Below are positions 25,624 through 38,185 of a stretch of 64,000 bases of DNA, in pieces; within the stretch, counting starts at the first letter, position 1; each line of letters begins with the position of its first letter. The notes under the pieces were generated by a model that saw nothing but the letters and a program-made list of their open reading frames with translations, was not told the origin of the DNA and ran no database searches. The position numbers and the translations under genes were made by a program. The stretch is taken from assembly GCA_036571765.1 (NCBI GenBank), contig BROE01000017.1:8683075-8747074 (forward strand), written 5' to 3'. Source of the stretch: Plecoglossus altivelis. Taxonomy: Eukaryota > Chordata > Actinopteri > Osmeriformes > Plecoglossidae.

Positions 25624-28600
25624 TCATAGCTTCGCCTCAGAATCCTCTTCACTCTTCCAGCTGACCCTTGAATACGACGCTTTGTTGAAGTGCTGGAAAA
25701 GTTTCCTCGGTCAAGTTACCATTAGCATACCGCGTGCGAGCAAAGCTCCGAGCGTTTGGTTCAAATTGCCGGCTGGTCGGGGACTTGTGCTTTTGTTGAC
25801 GATCCATTATTTCAGCGGTTCAACTTTCATAGGCGAGCCCCTTTACGCCTTCATACATATTGATGAGTAATAATAGGGATTAAGCATGTTCTCCTTTCCC
25901 CACCTCCTCCACCTCCTCCTCCTCCTCCTCCTCACAGAGCTCAGATGAGCACGCAGGGTGGCGCCTCCACTGTGTGAACTTCTGTTTCTTTTTGCGTAAC
26001 TTGGAATTAGATCCTACTCACAGCCACGTATTTTCTCCCCAAGTTCAAGTAGTGCGGGCCATCTGTCAGACTCCTCCCGTTTTAATTTCCTGCTTAGTAA
26101 AAGCAGGGCTCTGGAGAGTTCCTCGAACCAGCGGCCCAGAATTAATTTATGTATTATGCAAAATGGTCCTTCTCCTTCTCTGCAGTGCAGCAGTTCCACA
26201 GTCCCTGAATTTCAGGTCTGAGTTTTTGATTCATTCTTCTTCTCTGTCATACCCTAGGCTCTTCCTCCTCTCTGCATCCCCGCTCCCTCCTTCTGGAGCA
26301 GCTTGCATCCATCTTATTTGCAGAGGCGTTAATCCCTGAAACCCTGCTTGTAAATCAAGTCGACTTGGGCGGAGTTGAGGTGGTCTCCTTTTGGCAGCGG
26401 AGGAGGAACAAACGCCAGTCATCTCGGTTTGAATGAGCTTATTATTGATTTGTTTTGTTTTTTCTAGATTCTTGAAGTATAGCACTAACGTACCGCTGGC
26501 ACTGCAGGTAGGTAGACAGCTTCAAGTTTAGGAGAAGAGGTGAACAGAGAAGGCTGAAAACAGCAGAGTACAATAGAGTACAGTAGAGTTTAGTAGAGTC
26601 CCCATCATGTACTCATACATGTTTCAAACTTTTAGGGACACTTAAAAAAAACAAAAAACTTTTAAGTACACTTAAACAAAATGAAAAATATTTCACTACA
26701 TCAGTACGTTTCTGGAAACGCACTTTTCAACTTTTCCAAGGATTGACGGTAAAAACGAAATCGGTCCGTTATCTGTGGGCGTCGCAGGAACACGCAAATC
26801 ATTAAGACCGTTCCAAGACTAATGATGGGACGAGCTACATGTCTGTCTTGCTAAGTGCGCGCACCTGCCCCTGCACACAATTACCGTTACAGAAGTTTTC
26901 AGGCTATGGTAGGGACGCACGGACCGCGAATAGACAGCAGCCTAGACAACCAGTTCCTGAATTCTCTGTTAAAAAAATGGAACAAGCGAGTAGTTAAAAT
27001 ATCGTTGTTGTTTTTTTTTAGGTTAAAATATTGTCAGTATAGATCTTGCTTTTCCGTTGGGAGATTTGAAGGAACTGTAAAGTAACTCCAAAATAGCCAT
27101 GTTGATTTTGGAAAGGTGAATTATGTTTTGTTTTATTTTGGGATATATCAGTAACTATGTTGCCAACACAGTTAAATACTTTACCACGCCAACGCTAAGG
27201 TAAGAAACGTTGTTTGCTCTGCAATTAGGATGCGCGTTCATGTTTTATGTGGGAGTGGCTTCGAAGGGAGTGGGTGGGATATACAATTTTGAATCGTGTC
27301 ACAATTTAAAACGGGCTAAAACTGGCCTAATTCAGCTTTAAGCTTTGTGGTTTGTGTGGTGGTATGACAACCCTCCTGGCAATCTTCAGTTTGGTGGGAG
27401 CGGATTCAATTTTTCCCCATTGTTTATAAGGAAATGCCAGAAAGCTAGGATATGCATCAACTAAATCCCTCTACAGTAGCCGAGGCTAAACGCATACCTT
27501 TTATATGTTGGTTAAGCAAATAAAAGAATTTCCAGTAACAGGAATTAATCTACCATCGTGAAATTGACCTTAGAAATCACACTCGTAGCCTACAGTAGCT
27601 ATGAAGAGCAACTGCCTCTTTTCAAAAGTTAATTGGCAGTATTGTGCGCAGACGGCTGCTCCGTCGAGAATACCATGATCTCATCTGGAATCAGTTGAGC
27701 GTGTGTCGTCACGGTGAGGACAGCGGGAGATGATTTATGGGAGCATGTGTGTTTTAGTCTCCCTGCTCCAGACACACAACTGACCAGTAGACTGCTGGCT
27801 CTGGGTTTCAACGTGCGGTAAGAAAACTCCAAGGGCAGAACAAGAGGTGGAAGGTGAACAGAACTCAGACGCCATATTGCCTGGCTGAACACCGCGCGCA
27901 GCAGGCCATTCCGTGATCATCCTCGGCTGTCGCGCCATGTACAGACTGCAAGAGGGGGACGGGGGGGCGGGACGGTGGGGGACGTCGACGACGACTCGAT
28001 AGCGTGATGGAGTTTGGGGAATGAAAGCAAGGCTGATGTGGGAAGAGGAGCATATAAGACAGGAGAAACAAGGGACTCCCATCTCTGGGTGTCTGTCAGA
28101 TGGTTGTGTTTTCACAGCTCAGTGAACAGGCTTCTCCTGCTAACACACACAGTGGCTCCGCTGTGAGAGAAAGCAATGGAGAATAACAAGTCTACCCATA
28201 ATTCATGATAATTACCTCTGCTGTCAGACCTGGTTTACTTATCAGTACAGTGAAAGCTTATTATTCCTGCTTTTTAACGGTTTTTTGGGGGGGTGGGGGT
28301 AAGAGGGGGGGGGGTGTTGTCTCCCACAACAGAACAACAGTCCCTTTACCTGCCTTGCTTGGATTGTTTCTGCGAAAAGCAGTTTGGTTTGGCAGGTAAT
28401 TAGTATTTAAAACAGTTAATTTAGAGAGCGTGTAGACATATATACACTTGAAGTGTGTTTTTTTTTTTAGGAAACTCCATCAGTGATGTGTAGTGGAGAG
28501 TGTTTACAATTTCAAGGTAAGAGATGTTGTTGTGTACACAGATCTATCTACCTGATCAAACCATGTGTTTCTTTGAAATCGTACGCTAACTCACAATGAA

Positions 28601-29050
28601 CTAGACGGTCTGAATAGTGCTGGCACTTATGGAAAAAAAAAAAAAACTTTTAAAGTAACCTTACAGTTTGACCACTTTATTGCACAATAGAGTCATTCAG
28701 AACACCAAGACTTGCTTTGTAGACAAAACTGGCCGAGCCCACTCAATAGTTCGAACCTGTTGCCTTACTGCAGCGCTTCAGGTTTGCTGTTAATTAGCAC
28801 AGAAACTGTAAACTTCAGGTAAATGCTGAAGGATTGTCAATATATAAAGCATTAAGGACTGTAGTAGATGTTGGATATTCATTAATGCGGTTTGGTCCAC
28901 CAGTCATTAGTCTAGTTTAGTGAACAGCCAGCTAAGTATTTCTGTTTGTGTGTCTTTGGACTGGATGCAGTTTCAGGATGTTGATGCAGGTATGAACAGG
29001 GGGGTCATTTGTGGTGCAGAAGTACAGGCTCAAGATGCTAATGACCTTCC
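25624..29050. other. unique noncoding stretch
   Basis: Contains a (CTC)n run at about 25900-25934 and a G-rich segment at 28286-28317 with several runs of G that could form a quadruplex. Open frames have chance length and no domain. No exon is recognised. Confidence 0.4.
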
Positions 29051-29533
29051 TACCCTCCCTCCTTATACATCCATCCCTCTACATCCATCCATCCATCCAT
29101 CCCTCTCTACATCCATCAATCCCTCTCTACATCCATCCATCCCTCTCTACATCCATCCATCCCTCTCTCTACATCCATCCATCTCTCTCTCTACATCCAT
29201 CCATCCCTCTCTACATCCATCCCTCTCTCTACCGCCATCCATCTCTCTCTCTACATCCATCCATCTCTCTCTCTCTACATCCATCCATCCCTCTCTCTAC
29301 ATCCGTCCATCCCTCCCTCTCTCCATCCCTCCCTCCCTCTCATCCCTCCCTCTCATCCATCCCTCCCTCTCTCCATCCCTTCCTCTCTCCATCCATCCCT
29401 CCCTCCCTCTCATCCCTCCCTCTTTCCATCCCTACCTTCCTCTCATCCCTCCCTCTCTCCATCCCTCCCTCTCATCCCTCCCTCCCTCTCTCCATCCCTC
29501 CCTCCATCCATCCCTCTCTCCCTCCCTCCCCCC
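29051..29533. repeat. ATCC/CCTC compound microsatellite
   Basis: ACATCCATCCATCCCTCTCT units grade into CCTCCCTCTC units. Pro/Ser/His frames are artefacts. Confidence 0.95.
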
Positions 29534-30355
29534 GCAGCCACAGGAACCGTTTAATCCGAGGCCCATATCAGAGCGTGCTCATGAAAGAGCCCAGGTGTTG
29601 GTCCGGTTCTGTGTGGAGCGATCTGTGAGTTTCCACAGTTACCAGAGTCTAATGCTGCTCTCCTTCCAGCATCGAGCCCTGGAGCCACCACTGTCACTCC
29701 TAGCCTCTGTCACACATCTTCATTACTGTCAATACAGCTTGATTAGTCGCTCAAGATTGCGCCAGAGGGGCTTTGAGTAAAAAGGCTTTCAGCACAGTTG
29801 GATGTTCAGTAAGCGGTTCCTTAAATAGTAGCGAATAGGCAATGTTCTGATGTAGAGCTTTTGTTTTTTTGAAGACTTTGTTTTCTAAATGTTAATGTTT
29901 GAGACATTAGAACATAGAGAATGTTGCAACAAAATCGATTGTCTTTTCACTAGAAGCTTACAGTAGTAAAATGTAATGTGATGGTACAGATTTCTTACAC
30001 CATTCATGGTTCAAACGGTGTCATTTTATGAGGCTTTCGGAACAGAATCCTTTGATGCCATGAGTCCTGTTCAGCTTGTTGGAGGAATCTGGTTCACAGC
30101 TGGTAGATGTGCTCTCACTGCTGATCAGATGTGACATGTAACCGACAGGAGGGTTTTCAGATGGTTAGAAGAGGGACATACGACCATGCTTCACTCAGGC
30201 TGAGCTACCTGTGAGAGCCACTTCCTCCATCATAGCCCCAATTATCTGCAGAGAAACTTAGAAAAGTTCTCAATGGAGGCTGAGTCTTAGACAGTAAAAC
30301 ATCCCTTGGCTGACCGTTCCTGAACAAATCGGAAGCTTTGGGACAAGATGATTTG
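29534..30355. other. unique noncoding stretch
   Basis: I see nothing that can be named. Confidence 0.4.
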
Positions 30356-30680
30356 GTCAGATTCATCCTGTAGTAACTTGGGTCAGATTCACTTTGTACG
30401 GGCTTCAATCAGATTCACCCTGTAGTAGCTTCAATCAGATTCACCTTGTACTAGCTTCAATCAGATTCACCTTGTACTAGCTTCAATCAGATTCACCCTG
30501 TACTAGCTTCAATCAGATTCACCCTGTAGTAGCTTCAATCAGATTCACCCTGTAGTAGCTTCAATCAGATTCACCTTGTACTAGCTTCAATCAGATTCAC
30601 CCTGTAGTAGCTTCAATCAGATTCACCCTGTACTAGCTTCATTCACATTCATACTGTAGGAGCTTCATTCAGATTAAAAT
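30356..30680. repeat. 26-bp minisatellite, about 12 units
   Basis: The unit is AGATTCACCCTGTAGTAGCT followed by TCAATC. Variants are CTTGTACTAG for CCTGTAGTAG, and edge units are more diverged. Confidence 0.95.
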
Positions 30681-32916
30681 GGATGTGAAAGGACTGGTTG
30701 TCCCAGATCTTTGCACACTAATGTGTATTTAAATATTCCCACTTCTCCTAATCATGATGATAACAGTTAAATAACACACATTTAGGAGGCCCCCTTTCTG
30801 GTACAATGTAAAGAATGTCATCATACAGCGATGTCCACCAATCAGTAGATGCCAACTTCACTCACCACATGCTGAGCGAGTTTTTTTGTGTGTTTTTTTT
30901 TTTTCATTTAAAGATTAACGCCTCCTCAAATTACAGGGTGTTAAGATTTCTGCTGGCTTGCTGCATTTACATTTTCCGCAGAAGTAATCCGGCCCTCTGA
31001 AAGCCATTCGTGATGACTGTCCCAGCTGCCGTCGTTGCATCATACTGACAAACTCTGTTCAGTTGTGACATACAGGACAACAGCAACCAGCCTTTTACTA
31101 TCCCTCTCTAAACATTTCAAACAGGCTGTGTGCTTTTGACTGGTGTCAGACCCACTCTATTGCTTTTTACAGACCCTGGTAGTAAAACCTTTGTTGGTGC
31201 AGGTTCATAGATGCTCAGAAGTTTCCGTTTTGAAGACAACCATCGTCGCTAAATTGAGCAGATGCCCGTCGTTTAAAAAAAGGAGTCTACGCTGTAGTTC
31301 AAGTGAGCAGAAGAGTTGCTGAGATGTTAAGATGAGGATATTCATGAATCTTCCCTCAGGTTGTGTGCTGTAGAAGCAGCAAAGGTTTGTCAGTTGAGTG
31401 GTGACAGGCAAGGCTCTGACGATGTTTTCTTAGCAAAGTAATTGCCATGACCTATACCTTGCTTGTCTTTGGCCATGTTTGTTTTGGAACGTGTCAGCTT
31501 CTTTTGGGAGGAAAGGGGTCATGTTTTTCATTTTGCTCCAGGAAGTGGAAAGGTCAGGACGGGGTCATGTGGTTTAGGACTCGAGATTTTTTCATTTGAA
31601 TTTTTTTTCTATTTCGGGTTTAAAAATCTTTCTTGATGGTTGGATGAAGAAGCTGTATTGCTTAAACGTCGCACGTTAGGGACTGGTGGCAGAGCCCAAA
31701 AACATGATGACAGAATAATCAATACAATAAGCCTTGCTATGCCAGATGAATGCTGTTCTCTGTACATGCTCTTTACAAGTAGGCTCAGCCACTCGACATC
31801 AGACATTCTCTACCTCGGAAGAAAAAGACTGTAGAAGTGCTGTTCCTACAGTGTCGTATGGCCTTTTAGTTAGTGACATACGGGAAAGAAACTCATTCAG
31901 ACTTTGATCAAAAGTTAGCAGTTGTCACTTTGCATGTTTTTAACTGCACGCTAAATAACAAAGTCCTTGTGTGTATTCACCACCTCACACGCAAGTACCC
32001 ATTAGATCAGAACATGGCGTACTGACCCTGAATTCACGGGAAGGGAATATGAAGGAGCGTTGTGTAGGCTGTATGCTGTAAAACTGCATTAAAAGGGGAT
32101 TCGAGCAGCTGGCTAATGGCTTGTCATTGCAAGCTACATATTTTCACCATTCACCCTGGACCCCTCAGTCGATGGCTTTCTCACCTTCATGCCTCTCTAA
32201 CCTCTCCTCCATTAGTCATGTTACATAAGCAACAATGGCAGATTTGTACTGGAAAACACTTCATCAACTGTTACTCTTCTAGCTTAAAAGCAGACCCACT
32301 GGTGGGACGACTGGTCATGTTTAGTGCTTAACTGGGGAAAAAAACCCTATTATGTTTCATGTTGCTGAAGTCTTTCAGTGGACTTTACATTGCTGGGTTC
32401 AATCATTCAGTGAAATCAAGTCCACAATCCTCTAATTTATCTACAGTTCTGAATTTAGATTTGAAAACGATGGACTGTTTTCCTCTCCCTTACATCTCAA
32501 CAGAAGAGAACATATTTTAAGCTGCGGTTTGAGGGCATGGCAGTATCATGGCTGTCCACCTAAAGGCCAGCGTTGCGGAGGCGGTCTGGTCCAGGACCTT
32601 AGCAGTGTTACCTCAGGTGTGATCTGCAAGTTTGTATCCTGCTCCAGCTGCTTGTCCTAACCTGAGGCACAGGTTTGTGTTTATACGTGGGTGGGGACAG
32701 CTTTTCTTAATAACCCATGATGCAACGAAAACAAAAACACCTGTGTATTTGGGAGGAGGGGAAGAGAAAAGGCGAAAGGATGAGTGGTTCACGCTAGCAA
32801 TGTGAGTGAAATGAATGACACAGACCTGGTCTTAAAGACAGGTGTTGAAAGGGCTGTGCCCAGCATGTGGTATCAGTAGTTCCCCAAATGTGTGTATGGT
32901 AGACGGGAGTGCAGAC
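30681..32916. other. unique noncoding stretch
   Basis: No exon, RNA gene or transposon is recognised. Confidence 0.4.
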
Positions 32917-33333
32917 TGCTTCTCCTCTACACTCTGCGTCTCCTCCACACACTGGCTCCTCCACACACTGCTTCTCCTCCACACACTGCTTCTCCTCCAC
33001 ACACTGCGTCTCCTCCACAAACTGCATCACCTCCACACACTGTCTCTTCCACACTCTGCGTCTCCTCCACACACTGCATCTCCTCCACACACTGTCTCCT
33101 CCACACACTGCTTCTCCACACACTGCGTCTCCTCCACACACTGCGTCTCCTCCACACACTGTCTCCTCCACACTCTGCATCACCTCCACACTCTGCGTCT
33201 CCTCCACACTCTGCGTCTCCTCCACACACTGCGTCTCCTCCACACTCTGCGTCTCCTCCACACACTGCATCTCCTCCACACATTGTCACCTCCACACTCT
33301 GCATCACCTCCACACACTGCGTCTCCTCCACAG
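32917..33333. repeat. 18-bp minisatellite CTCCACACACTGCGTCTC, about 23 units
   Basis: Units vary at a few positions (GCATCTC, GCTTCTC, GTCTC, ACTCTGC). Because 18 is a multiple of three and most frames lack stops, both strands carry 160-170-codon frames with six-residue repeats. These are artefacts, not proteins. Confidence 0.95.
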
Positions 33334-35889
33334 ACACAGCTCTAGGACAGCGCTTTGGCGCCCTGGGAGCTGTCTGGATAAGTGTGTGTACCATCCCTGC
33401 TGACGCCTGACTGCCTCCAAATTTCAAACCCTCTTCGGCATGTCCCTCTCCAGCCTTTTCTGTCTCTGATGTAATTTTAAAAGCTGGTCGATAAAGACAT
33501 GTGGCCAGTATATATCTGTAAATATAGATACAGATAAATATAGGAAGGCAGTGGGCTTGCTAGCATACAAGGGCTGCTGATGTGAACAGCATCATTTTAA
33601 TCACAGCCGGCAGCAGTCCTTTTAAACAGGAGGCCTCAACACGATTGGCCTCAACCGCCCCCGTGCATTGCATCCGGTTGTCACGGCAACAAATACCCCC
33701 CCCCCCTCCCACCCCCCGTGTGACGGTTTGTATGGATTTCTTTTGTTTAAGCGCATGCCCTCTTGGAGGTGAAATGAAACGGACGCAATTAACTTAAGAC
33801 TCGTGATCTAGTTCTGCGATGGTAGACGTTACATCTGTTGTTCATGTGGACACGATGCGTTGGAATGAAACCTTTTAATTTCTTCTCTCTAATGTACTTT
33901 TTCGTGACTGACATGCGTATAGTCTTCAAGATCTGAACAGAACAAAGCTTTGAGCTTGTTCATCAGGACACAGGTTAATGTAAGATGTGTCCGATGGAAG
34001 AGGCCATTTGCTGGCAAATAAAGGAGCTAATATGAAGTTAACCAGAAGAATCGGTTTCTAATTGTAAATAATTAAATGATTTAATTAACAGTTGTTTTCA
34101 GAGAGTCTATATGTGCCCACTCAGCGTAGCGATGGTCATTCGTCTAGCCTTAGATAAATGTTCTCAACCCTTGTGTAAGGTTCAGGTCTGTGGGACTCAA
34201 TCTGAAGGTTTACTGAAAGAAAAATGAACCAATTAATTCTCTTTTTTCCCCTCCAACCTGAGACTCATTGGGTTTGGTACATTTTCATTCAGAGAACATT
34301 GCGGATTTGATGCCCATTTATATTTACTGAAGGTTTCAGGTCCACTGGATCCAGGGATAATGAAAGTGGGTTTTAAGTAAAAAATTAAAAATATCTAACT
34401 GAACAAAACACTTCGTGTTCTCCTCAGGCAACAGTCATTGGCTATTATCCCCCTGTGGGAACACAAGAAGAAGTTATGCATTTTTTAATTGACTTTATAT
34501 TGTCAAAGGTTGACATTATCATCAGTGTCTACTAAGTGACTCTCTTACGCTAATTAGTGTTCCCCAAGTTAGAACAACAATTTTTCATCAAATACAACGT
34601 AATCCATCACGCATAGGCCTTGAAGGAGGAAGCGATAGGCAAACTCATTTGTGTGAAAGTATTCATCATTTAGTTTAGATCCTGTCCTATTTCTCAGCGC
34701 TTATCTTGTATAAATCTTATGAGAGGCCTCAAATAGAAGCTTTCTATAGGACTGTGACGTCGGATAACTCGATCAATATCCTTCTGGAGATTCCGTTTGT
34801 TCCTTGTACTGTTTTTTTTTGTTCCATTTGGTGATTTATTTTACGGATGTTCGATGGACCAAGGTTTTGATTTGAACTCGGCTAGAATAACATCACTACC
34901 CCTTTGTGTGGCTTTAGCCATGCTGTTGACCAAATGAAAAACCAGACTTTAAGGAAACACAATTCCTAACACTTGGAATTCCCCCTTTTAGACGATTTAG
35001 CGAGTGCTTCGACTTGCAGTGTTTTTCGTCAAATTGTAAAGGTGGATTGCTTGCCACTGATCTGATTAGAGGAAGAAAAATGGACTCAAGTCCAAAAGGG
35101 GAAAAAATAATTATGTATGAACAATAAGCACAGCCATCTGACTCATAGTATTTTGACAAACAGGTTTATGTGAGCTGCGTTTCAGCACATGTAAAGAAAC
35201 TGAGCTACAATTGGTCATCCATCAAACCATGTTTACTATAAAGGACTTGTTCACGTAGAGTCCAATGGTGGTCTTTTTTCAAATGTATTTTCTTAACGTC
35301 AGTTAACACTGTTCAACTATGTCTTGTGATGGACTCGTTGAGTTTCTTATATAGGACTACTGTGTAGATGCACAGCATGTATGTGCTGTCTATATGCATA
35401 CAGTGTATAAGAGTCATATTTAATTCATGAAATATACATCCACATACGCAAGGTGAGGTTTTCTTCCTCGATTGGATTTGACAAACTTTGCATCGCTTTG
35501 ATCTCTCTGCCTTGTAGGCTTGAGTTATAGCGCAGCCATGATGAGCAGCATCGCTGAATAGCACTGTGCCATAGAGCTGCAGAGTGCTGACTGGACTGTA
35601 AATTAAGTCACTAAAGAAACTCCTCACCTTCCTTTCTGAACGCAGACTGAGGGCGTCCACACCTGCCGTAATGATTTGCTTGCAGTAGTCACCGAGAAAA
35701 CAGAAATGAAACGTGCTTTGCTTACTCAGCAAGAAGTGTGTAGCTGCTGTTAAAGGATGGCGATGGGTTTTGTCCGTGTCCGATTTGTATTATGGCGGGA
35801 GAGAGTGAATGTGCACTTTTTAAAAATTCAGATGAGACTTTGTTGATGCGCTGTAAGTAGATGCCCCATTTTCCCTGGAAGCGTCGTAT
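33334..35889. other. distal ncam1 5' flank, unique sequence
   Basis: Only minor simple repeats occur here (C-rich run at 33694-33716). Blocks at about 33470-33620 and 34440-34700 have mixed, AT-motif-rich composition typical of conserved noncoding DNA. No exon is recognised. Confidence 0.4.
34440..34700. promoter_or_regulatory. candidate conserved noncoding element upstream of ncam1
   Basis: Unique sequence about 2 kb upstream of the exon with homeodomain-like cores (TTTTTTAATTGAC, GCTAATTAGTG). This is suggestive only. Confidence 0.22.
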
Positions 35890-36681
35890 TAATTAGGCCA
35901 CCGGGTGTGAGTCTGTCACGACCAGATGGTGAGAAGGATTCTGCCTGCTGAATTTACGAACTGCCTTATTATTCATGCCATTGGCCAGCCCAGGCAGGTA
36001 TCTCAGCGCTGTGTAATTGGGCGTAAAACAGTGAGCGGGTTCTAACAGATTAAACAAACGCCGCGAGGATGGATTATTAGGTGTCACAGTTTGAAGATGA
36101 AAAGAGATGCAATTGTTTGGGAAGGTCAAATATATGGATAATTCTGTACGTTCAACCAGCGCAATAAATCATGTTTCGTGTCTCACCAGCAGATTAACTA
36201 CTTTATTTTTTTAGAGAATTGTTTATTTAACTCTCCTTGCACTCGGTAACAGTGAATTGAACAACGACAGCGAGATAATGTTGACGTTATTCGTCGGAGT
36301 ACAACAAACAATTTCTGTGATTCCTAATCCTTATAACTCGAGACACTAGTATAAGATTTTCCGAGCGCACCATCTGCCGTTTCTGTGTGTGAAACGGCAG
36401 CAGAAATCTCCCTAGTTGAGCGCACTAGTTTGTTGTAGCATCCCCTTCAAGTGTGTGAGCGCAAACGCTCTTGTCCGGGCGGATTAATTCGTGTTGTATG
36501 TGTGTGCTACGGCTGCTTCTTGTCACTCACTCTGCGAGCTGTTCGCGTGCGTAGCGGCAAGGACCAATTCATATCCTATTGATACCAGCATAGTTGGAAA
36601 ACGAAAATTATATTTTAACATCGACATCAACTGACCAACTGCACCTATTCTTCAAGGAGAATATCTTTGTGCGAGATTGCA
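35890..36681 (+). promoter_or_regulatory. ncam1: ncam1 5' flank: proximal promoter and presumed 5' UTR
   Basis: This is the DNA immediately before the ncam1 start codon. It is unique sequence without microsatellites and has a relatively CpG-rich part at about 36360-36560. No TATA box is visible upstream of the exon, in line with the TATA-less NCAM promoters known in mammals. Recognisable motif cores include an E-box in ACCAGATGGT (about 35931), a forkhead-like TAAACAAA (about 36052), GGATTATTAG (36070), an ATGCAATTGTTTG octamer/SOX-like stretch (about 36108) and GGATTAATT (36481). Homeodomain and Pax sites are known regulators of mammalian Ncam, but the sites named here are motif matches only. 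The transcription start cannot be fixed from sequence; about 36.4-36.6 kb is the likely area. Confidence 0.55.
36498..36554 (+). other. possible short upstream ORF before ncam1
   Basis: An ATG at 36498 opens an 18-codon frame ending in TAG at 36552-36554, 127 bases before the ncam1 ATG and in a different frame from it. It matters only if transcription starts upstream of 36498. No peptide function is implied. Confidence 0.25.
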
Positions 36682-36733
36682 ATGCTTAAATCAAGGGATC
36701 TCATCTGGGCTTTGCTCTTCTTTGGCTATGCAG
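36682..36733 (+). CDS. ncam1: ncam1 coding exon 1 (signal peptide; partial gene)
   Basis: This is the first coding exon of neural cell adhesion molecule 1, a cell-surface immunoglobulin-superfamily protein that mediates homophilic adhesion and neurite outgrowth. The exon encodes MLKSRDLIWALLFFGYA plus the first base of the next codon, followed at once by a GTAAAA donor (36734). Human NCAM1, from memory, starts MLQTKDLIWTLFFLGTA; ten of 17 positions are identical, including the DLIW core, and several others are conservative. The phase-1 exon end also matches NCAM1. The N-terminus has a charged K/R/D stretch and then a hydrophobic core, as expected of a secretory signal. The ATG has G at -3 and is the first ATG after 36498, which supports this start. 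Reading on into the intron reaches a stop near 36895. Exon 2 and all Ig and fibronectin domains lie outside the window. Whether this is the ncam1a or ncam1b paralogue cannot be decided here. Confidence 0.85.
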
Positions 36734-37910
36734 GTAAAATGCTTTTTTATAGATTTATGTTTTATAGTAATGACCAGAGATGGGTCCTTTTGTACATCAA
36801 CGTTTGCAAGTTTTCAATTCAGTTACGGAGAGAGAAGCATCCTAGTGCTCCCAATGCAAATTGCGTCTTCTGCGCTGTGCCTCTAGGAGACAGTTAGTTC
36901 AGTCAGTCTAGAACTGTCGCGATGGGATATTCAGAGGTTATGAACACGTTCCCATCATCTCCAATATTGAACAAAGTAGCCTATTCTTACAGCGACGATA
37001 TATAAAAGCGCCTTAACGGGACGAAATTGACGCATATCGGAGCTTCACTTTGTAACGTACATTATAAATCAAATCGATTTCCCGGGTGTCTCTAAATCGC
37101 GTGGTTAAAGGGTAATGACGCCTTTTAAGTAAATCGCTTTTTTTCATGGTTCTTACTTTTTATGGGCACTTTTGCTAATAGTTTAATGCTGACTCGAATT
37201 TGTTGTTGTTGCTAAGGTTTGGATTAGCTTTCTAGAGAGATTGATGCATTCCGGTCTGTAGAGTCCCAACGGTCCTTTGTGCGAGCCAAACACCCCAGAG
37301 GTCTCCTCCTTTATAGCCGTGTATTTCCATCTACATACCCTATTACATTTACAACCACAACAGGCCTAAGAGTCTGCATGATGGCATCGGTTTCGTTAAT
37401 TCAGTACTCAATTATGTGTTGTGAGCGACGACTCCATATGATCCCTACGCTTTGTTTTTCTCTGCACCTGCAAACGAATTTGGCGACGCACTTGCTCTGA
37501 AACGCTGTTTACGGTTCATTAAGAGACGTGGGAGATTTAGAGGAGTCGGACTCATTTTGTTAAATGAAATGTTTGTAGAAATGAAGGTAGAATATTTGTC
37601 CATACATTGAATGTGAACGTATTTATATGATGGTGGTTTATTTGTCAAGTCTGTAGAGTGTGGCTACGAGAATAAAGACGCTACTGAACTATAGGACAAC
37701 TTTCTTTGATTCGTTAGCTTGTAACTTCATTGTACATGTTTTAGTTGATGTTCAGCACCCAACTAAATTACATGTGCTACACTGATTTGTGAAGCCGTGT
37801 TCGACCCAACCCACTATGTCCTCGTCAAAGCTATAGATAGTCACTGACTTTGTCCGAATTGAATATTGATTTCTTTGGAAATATGGTGACACAAATAATC
37901 TGTTACTACA
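36734..37910 (+). other. ncam1: start of ncam1 intron 1, unique sequence
   Basis: The intron opens with GTAAAATG. The stretch is unique and of mixed composition. A TATATAAAAG motif lies at about 36999-37008. No exon, RNA gene or repeat was recognised, and short open frames here have no recognisable domain. Confidence 0.6.
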
Positions 37911-37933
37911 GTGTGTGTGTGTGTGTGTGTGTG
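37911..37933. repeat. (GT)n microsatellite
   Basis: Short GT run in ncam1 intron 1. Confidence 0.95.
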
Positions 37934-38057
37934 CTTTATGGTTAAGTGTGTATGGTGGGTTAAGATTTCTGTTTAATGGTGTAAGATTTGAACAGAATTG
38001 TTCTCTCAGCCGTCATACATTTTATGGTAAACAATGCGCTCCAATCAGAACGCGAGG

Positions 38058-38185
38058 TACTCGGCGGGAGGGGACCCGTTCCTCCTTCCCCCTCCCCCCT
38101 GTCCCTGCCCTTCCCTCCCCCGTCCCGTTCCCCCTTCCCCCCCGCTCCTACCCTTCCCTCCCCCTCCCGTCCCTACCTCCCATGA
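38058..38185. repeat. C-rich tract (CCCCTCCC type)
   Basis: Repeated runs of three to six C separated by TT, GT or T. The complementary G-rich strand could form quadruplexes. Confidence 0.85.

Noticed and set aside
29011..29780. 286-codon + frame
   Set aside because: Most of it is the ATCC/CCTC microsatellite; the unique ends show no known domain.
33335..33355. RE1/NRSF-like site (GGACAGCGC half) upstream of ncam1
   Set aside because: Only one half matches well; the other half is diverged and the spacing is off by one, so it is not a supported site.
32794..33427. Overlapping 160-172-codon frames on both strands
   Set aside because: An 18-bp repeat with no stops in most frames produces them; no flanking coding signal is present.
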